Positions 1 through 7,592 of a DNA stretch of 56,166 nucleotides are shown piece by piece. Location of the stretch: contig USJW01000016.1 of NCBI GenBank assembly GCA_900555045.1, forward strand, positions 1 to 56,166, in the 5' to 3' direction. Position numbers and translations under genes: made by a program. The first letter of the stretch is position 1; every line of letters starts with the position of its first letter. The DNA is from an uncultured Clostridium sp. (lineage in GTDB: Bacteria > Bacillota > Clostridia > Lachnospirales > Lachnospiraceae). The notes under the pieces are model-generated. The model searched no databases and had not been told where the DNA came from. It worked only from the letters and a program-made list of their open reading frames with translations.

Positions 1-82
1 CCTGAAATATTTTTAGGATAGAATAAAAATTAACAATAATTTTTAGATGATTGTGAAGAAATGGACGATATGGAATACAAAA

Positions 83-104
83 ATCCCCCGGATGGCCGGG
101 GGAT
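83..104 (-). terminator. Rho-independent terminator after the LiaF-like gene
   Basis: A perfect 9-bp stem (83-91 with 96-104) closes a 4-nt loop. On the minus strand it runs straight into a T-run (plus-strand A's at 78-83). It lies about 90 nt past the stop codon of the LiaF-like gene and fits as the end of the LytTR/LiaF transcript. Positions 105-193 hold nothing else I can recognise. Confidence 0.8.
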
Positions 105-193
105 ACAGAGGGTAGACAAAGTCCGGGAAATTGCGTGGCGGGGCGTCCTGTCCCTCGTACGCCCCGCGATATGGCCCTTTACTTTTCATGTTT

Positions 194-898
194 TTACACA
201 TAGATAACTGTCACGCCGCTCAGCGTGATGCTTCCGGTCAGCCGCAGCCGCGGCGTGCCGGCGGTGCCGCCGTTGTTTTTCTCCTCCACGCCGCCAAGGT
301 ACGCGGTGGCCTCGTTGACCACGCACCACTCCTTGGGGACGTACAGCTCCGCCCCGCCAAGGTGCAGGTCCAGGCGGATCTCCGCCTCGTCGCCGCGGAT
401 CACCGCGTTGTCAAAGTAGACCTTTATGGCCCCAAGGTTGCAGCGCAGGTCCGCCCCCTTAAAGTTATCGGAGCGGATGTACTTGACGCTGCCCGCAAAG
501 TTGGACTCCAGGTTCATCCACACGCCGTCCGCGCCTCCGTTCACCGTCTCCTGGGAGAAATCCCGGTTGTAGGCCCGGTAGCTGCTCTTCATCTCCGGCC
601 TCCGCAGTATCGAGAAGCCGATGCTCCCCAGAAACGCCGCGCCCAGAACCGTCCAGGGCGTCAGCGCCGTGATCCCCAGGGGCTCGTCGTAGACGATGCA
701 CAGGAAGGCGGTGGAGAACAACACCCCGGTCATGTCCCGCTTGGAGATGCTCTTGACCAGGCAGGCGGCCAGAAACACCGTGAACAGTGCCGTCCAGAAG
801 TTGAAGCCGCCGAGCAGCCCCAGCTTTGCCGCCACCATGGCGACGGCGCAGAGAATAAAAAAGACTCCCCAGAAAATACGCTCATTTTTCATGTTCAT
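194..898 (-). CDS. LiaF-like membrane protein
   Basis: A 234-residue protein. The N-terminal part has four hydrophobic segments (about residues 8-25, 29-45, 57-72 and 76-95). A soluble part from about residue 120 is rich in short beta-strands and ends in T-I-T-L-S-G-V-T-V-I-Y-V. This is the layout of the LiaF / cell-wall-active-antibiotic-response family, where the C-terminal beta domain senses or relays envelope stress and the membrane part anchors it. The start codon overlaps the stop of the LytTR gene by 4 nt, so the two are translationally coupled. LiaF usually accompanies a LiaRS kinase/regulator pair; no kinase is present here, so the partner is probably the LytTR regulator. The membrane topology is clear; the exact family is inferred from layout. 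Confidence 0.7.
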   Translation of the reverse strand: MNMKNERIFWGVFFILCAVAMVAAKLGLLGGFNFWTALFTVFLAACLVKSISKRDMTGVLFSTAFLCIVYDEPLGITALTPWTVLGAAFLGSIGFSILRRPEMKSSYRAYNRDFSQETVNGGADGVWMNLESNFAGSVKYIRSDNFKGADLRCNLGAIKVYFDNAVIRGDEAEIRLDLHLGGAELYVPKEWCVVNEATAYLGGVEEKNNGGTAGTPRLRLTGSITLSGVTVIYV

Positions 899-1350
899 TT
901 CCTCTTTTCTTCCAGCCGCTCGCGCAGCAGTTTATAGTATGATCTGGACACGTACACCTGCTTGTGGGTGCAGAGAAACTGCGCCGTGCAGGCGGACGGA
1001 AAGGTGCGGGTGACGGAGGACACGGCCGAGAGATTTAGGACCGTGGACTTGGAGACGCGCATGAAGGTGTTCGGCAGCAGCTCCTCCAGCTCGTACAGGC
1101 GCTTTTTCGCCGCGTACATGTCGTCCGCCGTGTGGGCGTACACCGCCTCCCCCTCCGTCTCAAAGAACAGGATATCCGGCAGGGGCAGGTAATACACCCC
1201 ATCCTCCTTGTAGACCGCCATCTCCCGCGAGGACTCCAAGGCCTCACGGACCGCCCGCTCCAGCCGGTCCGCCTCCCCGTCCCGCGCTCTCACGCGGATC
1301 ACGATCTCACTGTTCTCTATTGTCCCATCAATCTCAACCCGCACATTCAT
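895..1350 (-). CDS. LytTR-domain DNA-binding regulator
   Basis: A 151-residue regulator made of a short N-terminal segment followed by a LytTR DNA-binding domain from about residue 50 to the end. Typical LytTR landmarks are visible: V-Y-Y-L-P-L-P-D-I-L-F-F-E-T-E, then F-M-R-V-S-K-S-T-V-L-N-L, then Y-V-S-R-S-Y-Y-K-L-L-R-E-R-L. There is no receiver domain, so it belongs to the small stand-alone LytTR regulators usually paired with a membrane protein. The reading frame stays open to 1518, but I take the ATG at 1350 because a GGAG lies 9 nt upstream and the protein then begins like its family. It is co-transcribed with the LiaF-like gene through a 4-nt overlap. Confidence 0.85.
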   Translation of the reverse strand: MNVRVEIDGTIENSEIVIRVRARDGEADRLERAVREALESSREMAVYKEDGVYYLPLPDILFFETEGEAVYAHTADDMYAAKKRLYELEELLPNTFMRVSKSTVLNLSAVSSVTRTFPSACTAQFLCTHKQVYVSRSYYKLLRERLEEKRK

Positions 1351-1527
1351 CGCTCTCATCTCCATGCATGTATCAAACCATATTTCACAGGAAATGTAAA
1401 CCGAAAAACGGTAAGTGGTCAAAACTGGCAGGTAAGATGCACGTTCTGGCCCCGCTCCAAGGCGCGCAAAAAAACTGCCATGCAATCTGCACGGCAGCTC
1501 TTTTCGCTTTTGTTTCAATTTTTTCGT

Positions 1528-2022
1528 TTACGCCGCTACCACCGTCACGCGGCCCCGTCTGGCAAGGGCGATGGCGATATGGCAGCCCTCCATCGTCGCA
1601 CAGATCTTGTCCGCCATGGTGATAATCCAGGCCTCACGGTTTCTTGGAAGAGGCCCCAGAGGAAACATATGAGTCAAAATCGCTTCCCGCTCCCGCTCGC
1701 TGATCTCAAAAATTTTCGAGCTGTTCTTCGCCGCGGCCTTGGGGTGATAGAACGCCTGGGATTCTCCCGTGGGCGTCTTCGCCTTAAAATCGTAGGGGCA
1801 GAAGTCGTGCAACAGGCCAGCCCTGGCGGCCGACCTGGCATCGCAGCCCAATTTCCTCGCGATCAGCCAGGATAAGTAGGACACGTTGACACTGTGCATA
1901 AGCCGGGTGGTCCAGTGGTGATGGACGTACTGGCTCAGCCGCAAAAACTCATCGTTTGTGAGGATGTTCCAAACATCCTCCAGATACTCTGAGGCGATGT
2001 CCTCCGACAATTCAATATCCAT
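1528..2022 (-). CDS. HD-domain hydrolase
   Basis: A 164-residue single-domain protein of the HD phosphohydrolase superfamily. An early His (L-M-H-S-V-N-V), the H-D pair in L-L-H-D-F-C-P, and a late Asp in T-M-A-D-K-I-C fit the H...HD...D metal-binding pattern. It resembles small HD proteins of Clostridia, some of which cleave nucleotides or dinucleotides; the substrate cannot be read from sequence. The ribosome binding site before the ATG is weak. It stands alone between the LytTR operon and ddh, 178 nt from the former and 106 nt from the latter. Confidence 0.75.
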   Translation of the reverse strand: MDIELSEDIASEYLEDVWNILTNDEFLRLSQYVHHHWTTRLMHSVNVSYLSWLIARKLGCDARSAARAGLLHDFCPYDFKAKTPTGESQAFYHPKAAAKNSSKIFEISEREREAILTHMFPLGPLPRNREAWIITMADKICATMEGCHIAIALARRGRVTVVAA

Positions 2023-2127
2023 CGGCTATCACTCGCTTTCACTAATTGATAACTATATTATGCGGGATGGGCGGTTAAATTACAAGGAAATTTTCTCTAA
2101 ATTTTTCGGGCGACCGCTTCCAATTTT

Positions 2128-3114
2128 TTACAGAAGGTGTCTGCGCAGCTCGGCTCCGTCCATGGGGCTTAGGTATGCGGGGGCCACGTCGAACACGGTC
2201 TTGCAGCCCACCTGGCCCTCCCGGTACATGCGGAAGGCGGCCCGGGCGTAGGCCACGATCACGGAGGAGGTGAACTCAGGGTTGGAGTCCAGCTTCAGGC
2301 TGTACTCAATCACATGGCGGTTCTCGCTGTTCCAGCCGGTCCTTCCGCTGCGGATCACAAAGCCGCCGTGGGGGATGCCGCTGTGGTCGCGCTTTAACTC
2401 CTCCTCGCTTATAAAGTGCACCGTGGTGTCGTAGTCCGCGAAATAGTTGGGCATGGTCACGATTTCATGCTCAATGTAGGCTAAGTCGGCGCCCTCCTCG
2501 GCCACCACAAAGCACTCTCTGGTGTGCTTCTGGCGAGTGGAAAGCTCCGGATTCTCCCCGCTTCTGACTGCCTCCAGGGCGCTCTCCACCGGGATCGTGT
2601 ACTGTCTGGCATCCTTTACGCCGGGGATTCTGCGGATGGCGTCGGAGTGTCCCTGGCTGACGCCCTTGCCCCAGAAGGTGTAGTCCCTGCCCTCCGGCAG
2701 CACCGCGCCCGCGTACAGGCGGTTTAAGGAGAACATGCCCGGGTCCCAGCCGGCGGAGATGATTCCCACCTTCTTTCCCTCCTTCGCCGCGGCGTCCACC
2801 GCGTCAAAGTGCTCGGGGATATTTGCGTGGGTGTCAAAGCTGTCCACCACGTTGAACATTTTTACAAACTCCGGCGTCTGGGCCGGCAGGTCGGTGGCGC
2901 TTCCGCCACAGAGGATCATCACGTCGATCTGATCCTGCATCCCGGCGGCATCCTCCGTCCGGAGCACGGGCACGCCGGGGGTTAGGATTTTAACCCCGGC
3001 CGGGTCACGGCGCGTGAACACCGCTGCCAGCTCCATATCCGGGTTGTGCTTGATGGCGCACTCCACGCCCCTTCCAAGATTTCCATAGCCTAAAATTCCG
3101 ATTCTGATTGTCAC
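2128..3114 (-). CDS. ddh: meso-diaminopimelate D-dehydrogenase
   Basis: A 328-residue NADPH-dependent enzyme that makes meso-2,6-diaminopimelate from tetrahydrodipicolinate in one step, for lysine and peptidoglycan synthesis. The N-terminal Rossmann motif G-I-L-G-Y-G-N-L-G-R-G is at residues 6-16. The family stretch G-W-D-P-G-M-F-S-L-N-R-L is near residue 123, and Y-T-F-W-G-K-G-V-S-Q-G-H-S-D-A-I-R-R-I near residue 146. Length and sequence match the family throughout. The start is a GTG with GGGA about 9 nt upstream. A sigma-A-like promoter lies 50-80 nt upstream, so the gene is transcribed on its own. This enzyme is found in only some bacteria and bypasses the longer acetylase or succinylase routes. 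Confidence 0.95.
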   Translation of the reverse strand: MTIRIGILGYGNLGRGVECAIKHNPDMELAAVFTRRDPAGVKILTPGVPVLRTEDAAGMQDQIDVMILCGGSATDLPAQTPEFVKMFNVVDSFDTHANIPEHFDAVDAAAKEGKKVGIISAGWDPGMFSLNRLYAGAVLPEGRDYTFWGKGVSQGHSDAIRRIPGVKDARQYTIPVESALEAVRSGENPELSTRQKHTRECFVVAEEGADLAYIEHEIVTMPNYFADYDTTVHFISEEELKRDHSGIPHGGFVIRSGRTGWNSENRHVIEYSLKLDSNPEFTSSVIVAYARAAFRMYREGQVGCKTVFDVAPAYLSPMDGAELRRHLL

Positions 3115-3164
3115 GTCTCATCTTCCCTTTCTTGTGCAAAGCTGTTGGCAAAAAATTCAAAAAC

Positions 3165-3194
3165 AGTATAACACTGCAATGTGGTAAATTACAA
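3165..3194 (-). promoter_or_regulatory. Sigma-A promoter for ddh
   Basis: On the minus strand a -35 TTGTAA (3189-3194) and a -10 TATACT (3165-3170) are separated by 18 nt. The -10 ends 51 nt upstream of the GTG start of ddh. Confidence 0.6.
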
Positions 3195-3212
3195 TAAAAA
3201 GATCGAATTTTT

Positions 3213-4358
3213 TCAGACAGCCGGCGGATACCCCTGCTCTGTGTCCACCCGGTACTCCCGAAACAGCTCCGACACCGCGGCCTCGTACTCCCCGAAATGC
3301 TGGGCTTTCCGGATCTTTTTCCCGGCGCGGGCGGCGTCCGGGAACAGGTTCATCATGTAGAACCACATCTCCTTCATCTTGAACAACACGTTCTTCTCGC
3401 CGGATATCACCTGGCGGTAGCCGTCGTAGAGGTCGCGGTGGAAGGCAGAGAGGCGGGCGTTGTCCAGGACGGGAGGGGCGGCCGGGCGGGACGCCGCGAC
3501 CCGAACCGGCGGGGCGGCCGGCCCCTGTTCCAACGCCCGAACCGACGCTCCAGCGGCATCTGGCCCGATCGCCCGCCCCGACGCTCCAGCGGCCTCCGCC
3601 CCGATCGCCGGGCGCGCCGCACCGGGCTCCTCCAGCACTTCCCCCAGCCGTCCGCTCTCATACGCCAGCATCTCCCCCAGCGCCGGGTTGGCCACAAGCC
3701 CTCTTCCCAGCATCACCGCACGGAGATGTGAAAACCTGCCGGAGAGCTCATGGAAGCGCTGGACCGTAAAGATATCCCCGTTGTAGCACACCGGGCAGCG
3801 GCTCCGCTCCAACGCCAGGGCGAAGGCGTCCAGGTTCGGCGTGTTCTTGTAGTAATCCAGCCGCACCCGCGGGTGCACGGTCAGCTCCTTTATCGGATAG
3901 CGGTTGAAGATATCCAATAGATCCTCAAACTCGTCCGGGGACACGGAGCCCACGCGGGTTTTCACGGAAATATCCATGTCCACCGCCTGAAACACCGCAT
4001 CCAGGAACCGGTCCAGCGCGTCCGGGAGCGCGAGAAAGCCCGATCCCTTGTGCTTTGCAGTCACAGTGCCGGAGGGACAGCCCAGGTTTAGATTCACCTC
4101 GCCGTACCCCCTGGCCTTCATCTCCCCAGCCGCCCAGATAAAGTCCTCCGCCCGGTTGGTCAGGATCTGGGGCACCAGGTGGATCCCCCGGTTGTGCTCC
4201 GGCAGCACGTCGTTCTCCTCCTTGGACGTGAAACGGTGGTTCTGGTTGGGCGAGAGAAAGGGCGAAAAATACTTGTCCACCCCGCCGAAGTGGGCGCGGT
4301 GGGCGTTGCGGTACACGTAGCCGGTGACCCCCTCCATGGGGGCGAAATAGAGCTCCAT
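3213..4358 (-). CDS. dus: tRNA-dihydrouridine synthase with a repeat insertion
   Basis: A 381-residue flavoenzyme that reduces uridine to dihydrouridine in tRNA. The N-terminus Y-F-A-P-M-E-G-V-T-G is the conserved FMN-barrel start. The catalytic Cys is C94 in N-L-G-C-P-S-G. K-T-R-V-G (residues 133-137) and H-P-R (162-164) are further Dus landmarks, and G-D-I-F (194-197) and M-L-G-R-G (216-220) line the FMN phosphate site. Residues 250-297 are an Ala/Pro-rich stretch of four 12-residue repeats inserted between the barrel and the helical C-terminal domain; Dus proteins are not normally interrupted there. The gene starts 12 nt after larA ends and is probably read from the same transcript, although its function is unrelated to hydroxy-acid metabolism. 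Confidence 0.93.
   Translation of the reverse strand: MELYFAPMEGVTGYVYRNAHRAHFGGVDKYFSPFLSPNQNHRFTSKEENDVLPEHNRGIHLVPQILTNRAEDFIWAAGEMKARGYGEVNLNLGCPSGTVTAKHKGSGFLALPDALDRFLDAVFQAVDMDISVKTRVGSVSPDEFEDLLDIFNRYPIKELTVHPRVRLDYYKNTPNLDAFALALERSRCPVCYNGDIFTVQRFHELSGRFSHLRAVMLGRGLVANPALGEMLAYESGRLGEVLEEPGAARPAIGAEAAGASGRAIGPDAAGASVRALEQGPAAPPVRVAASRPAAPPVLDNARLSAFHRDLYDGYRQVISGEKNVLFKMKEMWFYMMNLFPDAARAGKKIRKAQHFGEYEAAVSELFREYRVDTEQGYPPAV
3468..3611 (-). repeat. In-frame 36-bp minisatellite inside dus
   Basis: Four 36-bp units encode 12-residue blocks at residues 250-261, 262-273, 274-285 and 286-297 of the Dus protein. Units 1 and 2 (A-I-G-x-x-A-A-G-A-S) are closely alike, and so are units 3 and 4 (each ending A-A-P-P-V). 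At DNA level the two best-matching copies lie at 3542-3577 and 3578-3613 on the plus strand. Confidence 0.85.
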
Positions 4359-4370
4359 CGCCAGTCCCCC

Positions 4371-5645
4371 CTACGCCACAATCACGGACACGCCGTCCGG
4401 GATCACGGTGATTCCCGCGCCCGGCCTGCCGAGCATCTCGTCCGCCGCGCGGATGGCCTCCTCCACCGAGTGGGCCGGGATCATGTGCAGATCCCGCACC
4501 ATCTGATCCGGCGCGTCGGAGATGAAAATCACACGGGCCCGCAGGAGCACCCGCGCGAAGATCTGGGACTGCCACTGGTCCGGCTCCGTCCGCTCCGGCG
4601 GCGTGGCCATAAACCGGCGCATCAACGTCTCCTCGTCCGGCTCCCCGCGGAAGGTGTCGTAGAACACCTGGCCGCCGTGCCCGTCCCCGGACTTCGCCAG
4701 CATGATGATCACGCCGCCGGACTCCACCGTGGCCTCCGCCGCGGTCATGCCCTTCACGGCCTGGTAAATGTTCTGGTCAAGCGGGTATCCGCCGTTGGTG
4801 GAGATCACGATGGGCGCCATCTCCGGCTTCACCCGGCAGCGGGCGTTTAAGAACTCCCTCCCCTGGACGTGTGCCAGCTCGCAGTCCCCCGCGGCGGCGT
4901 ACACCACCTCCTTGCGGGAGTTGATTACCACGTTCACGATAAAGGCCAGGCGCGCCGCCCGGGCCGCGTACAGCATGTCCACGTGGATGGGGTTCCCCTC
5001 CAGGATCCCGGTTCTGGCATTTGGGCTGTCGATAAAGGCCGAGCAGTGATTGTAGAGCACGGTCTCCCGCCCTGCGACCCCCGGCAGCACGCTCTTTCGG
5101 CCGCCGGAGAAGCCCGCGAAAAAGTGGGGCTCGATAAAGCCCTCGGCGCACAGTAAATCCGCCTCGGCGGCCAGCCGGTTGATCACAAGCTCCCCGCCGG
5201 AGGGCAGCGTTCCCAGGGACACCATGTCCTCTGTCCGGCCGCAGTCGTGAATGGCGATTTTCTCTCTCTCCACAATCTCCGCTCCAAACTTTCGGATCAG
5301 CTCCTCCTTACTGGAGCCCCGGTGGCAGCCCGTGGCGATTAAGATTGTGATGTCCGCGTCCGGGTTGCCCTCCCGGATTTCCTCCAGCATGAGCGGCATG
5401 ATCACCCGGCTTGGCACTGGGCGGGTGTGGTCGCTGGCCAGGATCACAATCTTCTGTTTCCCCCTCGCCATGTCCCGCAGGCGCGGCGCGCCAAAAGGCG
5501 CCAAAAGAGCCCGGCGGACCAGTTCTTCACCGGTCCCCTCGGGCTTATAGCCGTGGAGCTCAGACGCAAGTACACCGCGCACCCGCTCCTCGTCGATTTC
5601 TGCTGTCATAAAGCTGTCCCCGTAGGGCAGTTGAAACGTTCTCAT
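4371..5645 (-). CDS. larA: LarA-family nickel-dependent racemase
   Basis: A 424-residue protein of the lactate racemase LarA family, which interconverts D- and L-2-hydroxy acids with a nickel-pincer nucleotide covalently bound to a lysine. The catalytic set described for Lactiplantibacillus plantarum LarA appears at the same residue numbers: D72 and R75 (S-D-H-T-R), H108, H174, K184 (G-G-R-K), H200, Y294, Q295, K298 and W358. This supports a working enzyme; the substrate could be lactate or a related hydroxy acid. The cofactor enzymes LarB, LarC and LarE are not in this window and would have to be encoded elsewhere. The gene follows dctM by 93 nt, so it is probably the fourth gene of the TRAP operon and acts on the imported acid. 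Confidence 0.9.
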   Translation of the reverse strand: MRTFQLPYGDSFMTAEIDEERVRGVLASELHGYKPEGTGEELVRRALLAPFGAPRLRDMARGKQKIVILASDHTRPVPSRVIMPLMLEEIREGNPDADITILIATGCHRGSSKEELIRKFGAEIVEREKIAIHDCGRTEDMVSLGTLPSGGELVINRLAAEADLLCAEGFIEPHFFAGFSGGRKSVLPGVAGRETVLYNHCSAFIDSPNARTGILEGNPIHVDMLYAARAARLAFIVNVVINSRKEVVYAAAGDCELAHVQGREFLNARCRVKPEMAPIVISTNGGYPLDQNIYQAVKGMTAAEATVESGGVIIMLAKSGDGHGGQVFYDTFRGEPDEETLMRRFMATPPERTEPDQWQSQIFARVLLRARVIFISDAPDQMVRDLHMIPAHSVEEAIRAADEMLGRPGAGITVIPDGVSVIVA

Positions 5646-5738
5646 CGCATTTCCCCCTCGTATCCGATTCCTGACGGTCTTTTCTCCCGCAATTATACAC
5701 GAAATCCGGCGGTAAGGGAAGTGCAGAACAATGTTTCG

Positions 5739-7043
5739 TTATTTGATTAACCCGGCCATGGTCGGCAGCGCCATGCTGACGGCCGGTATATAGGTCACGA
5801 GCACCAGGCCCACCAGGATGGACACGTAGTACATCAGCATGTAGGGCATCACCTTGGCCAGCGTGGTTCTTCCCACCTTGATGGCCACGAACAGCGTGTT
5901 GCCCACCGGCGGCGTGATGTTGCCGATGCACAGGTTGTACACCAGGATTAAGCCAAAGTGCACCGGGTGCATGCCGAAGGTCTTAACGATCGGCAGGAAC
6001 AGGGGCGTGAAGATCAGGATGGCCGGCGTCACGTCCATGAAGGTGCCTGCGATCAGCAGAATCACGTTCATGATTAACAGGATGATCACCGGGTTGCTGG
6101 TCAGTCCCAGAAGCGCCGCGGAGATGGCCTGGGGAATCTGCGTGAACGCCATCACCCAGCCCAAAACGTTGGACACGCCGATCAGGAACACGATCATGCC
6201 GCTCATCTTGGCACTGTCAACCAAAATCTTCCAAAAACTCTTTAAGGTAATGTTCCGGTAGCACACGCCCAGGATCAGCGCGTAGACCACGGCGATGGCG
6301 GAGCCCTCCGTGGCGGTGAACACGCCCGCGATGATGCCGCCGATGACCACCACGATCAGGGACAGGGCGGGGATGGCCTTTAAGGTCGCAATTCCGAGCA
6401 CCTTCCAGTCAAACTTTCCGGGAGTCCCCCGGTAGCCCTTTTTCCGGGCGATGATGACCGCGACCACCACGCTGCAGACGGCCCAGAGGATTCCGGGAAT
6501 GTAGCCTGCCAAAAACAGCGCGGCCACCGACGTTCCGCCGGATACCAGCGAGTAGGTGATTAAGGCGTTTGACGGCGGGATTAAAAGTCCCGAGGGAGCG
6601 GAAGCTCCGTTGGTCGCCGCACAGATAGCGCGCTCATAGCCCTGCTCGTCCTCGCCCTCCTGAACCATGCTGCCAACCGCAGCAGCGGCCGCGGAGGCGG
6701 AACCGGAGATCGCGCCGAACAGCGCGTTGGCGCCCACGTTGGTCACCAGAAGCGCGCCCGGAAGCTTTCCGAGGATGGCCAGCACGAAGTCCACCAGCCG
6801 CTTGGCGATGCCGCCCTGGTTCATCAGATTGCCCGCCAGCACGAAGAAGGGGATGGCCGTCAGGCTGAACTTGCTCATGCCCACGAAGGTTCTCTGGGCC
6901 GCAGTCAGGACGGACACGTCCAGGGAGATTAACTGAAGGATCGCGGCCAGGGCCGAGATGCCGATTGAGTAAGAGATCGGTACCCCGGCGATCAGCAAGA
7001 CCGCCAGCACCAGAATGATGATTGCCAAAGATTCCATTGCCAT
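5739..7043 (-). CDS. dctM: TRAP transporter large permease DctM
   Basis: A 434-residue integral membrane protein with about a dozen hydrophobic segments along its whole length. The family motif N-I-T-P-P-V-G-N-T-L-F-V-A near residue 380 and the early P-F-F-V-L-A-G-N-L-M-N are typical of the DctM/SiaM large subunit of tripartite ATP-independent periplasmic transporters. It forms the sodium-driven translocation channel with DctQ and takes substrate from the binding lipoprotein DctP. It starts 3 nt after dctQ stops, so the genes are tightly coupled, and it is followed by the LarA racemase. Confidence 0.95.
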   Translation of the reverse strand: MAMESLAIIILVLAVLLIAGVPISYSIGISALAAILQLISLDVSVLTAAQRTFVGMSKFSLTAIPFFVLAGNLMNQGGIAKRLVDFVLAILGKLPGALLVTNVGANALFGAISGSASAAAAAVGSMVQEGEDEQGYERAICAATNGASAPSGLLIPPSNALITYSLVSGGTSVAALFLAGYIPGILWAVCSVVVAVIIARKKGYRGTPGKFDWKVLGIATLKAIPALSLIVVVIGGIIAGVFTATEGSAIAVVYALILGVCYRNITLKSFWKILVDSAKMSGMIVFLIGVSNVLGWVMAFTQIPQAISAALLGLTSNPVIILLIMNVILLIAGTFMDVTPAILIFTPLFLPIVKTFGMHPVHFGLILVYNLCIGNITPPVGNTLFVAIKVGRTTLAKVMPYMLMYYVSILVGLVLVTYIPAVSMALPTMAGLIK

Positions 7044-7046
7044 AAT

Positions 7047-7577
7047 TTATGCTTCCTCCTTTTCCAGCTTCTCCACCAGGGCGTCTTCCTCGCTGACCGG
7101 CAGCGGGGGGATAGTCCCCGTCCAAATGTCACGGATGTTCATGGCTGTGTAGATCATGTTCAGCGCGCCGCAAAGCGGGAGCACAATGTAGAACACGCCG
7201 ATGGCAACCCCCAGGGAGGAGGTCATCTGCCCCATGGCCAGGCTTGTGATCTGGACGCCGCCGTACACCAGGATGACCGCGGAGAACAGAAAGCCCACCA
7301 GCTCCGCTAAGATGGCGAAGGCCTTTTTGGCCGGCATCGGCAAGCGCTCCACCACCACCGGGATGTTCATGTGTCCGCGCTCGCTGGTGATTAAGCTGGC
7401 GCCCAACAGCGACATCCACGCGAACAGGTAGGAGACTAACTCCTCCGACCAGGAGGACGGATCCTGCAGTATGTACCTGGTGAACACCTGCCAGCAGGTC
7501 AGGATCACCATGGCCAAAAAGCTCACTCCGGCCAGGCCGTTTAAGATATGGGTCAATATTTTTCTGAACTGATTCAT
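7047..7577 (-). CDS. dctQ: TRAP transporter small permease DctQ
   Basis: A 176-residue membrane protein with four hydrophobic segments (about residues 15-35, 48-65, 85-107 and 125-150). The family stretch T-C-W-Q-V-F-T-R-Y-I-L and W-S-E-E-L-V-S-Y-L-F-A-W lies near residues 27-55. It is the small helper subunit that pairs with DctM. It lies 15 nt after dctP and 3 nt before dctM in the same operon. The C-terminal 20 residues are charged and cytoplasmic. Confidence 0.93.
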   Translation of the reverse strand: MNQFRKILTHILNGLAGVSFLAMVILTCWQVFTRYILQDPSSWSEELVSYLFAWMSLLGASLITSERGHMNIPVVVERLPMPAKKAFAILAELVGFLFSAVILVYGGVQITSLAMGQMTSSLGVAIGVFYIVLPLCGALNMIYTAMNIRDIWTGTIPPLPVSEEDALVEKLEKEEA

Positions 7578-7592
7578 CTCATTTCCCCCTTT

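Noticed and set aside
131..937. Long open frame on the plus strand opposite the LiaF-like gene
   Set aside because: It is rich in Arg/Pro/Ala without domains, lacks a ribosome binding site and mirrors the membrane protein on the other strand; a shadow frame typical of GC-rich coding DNA.
1351..1518. N-terminal extension of the LytTR protein
   Set aside because: The extra residues match nothing in LytTR proteins, and a good ribosome binding site precedes the ATG at 1350.
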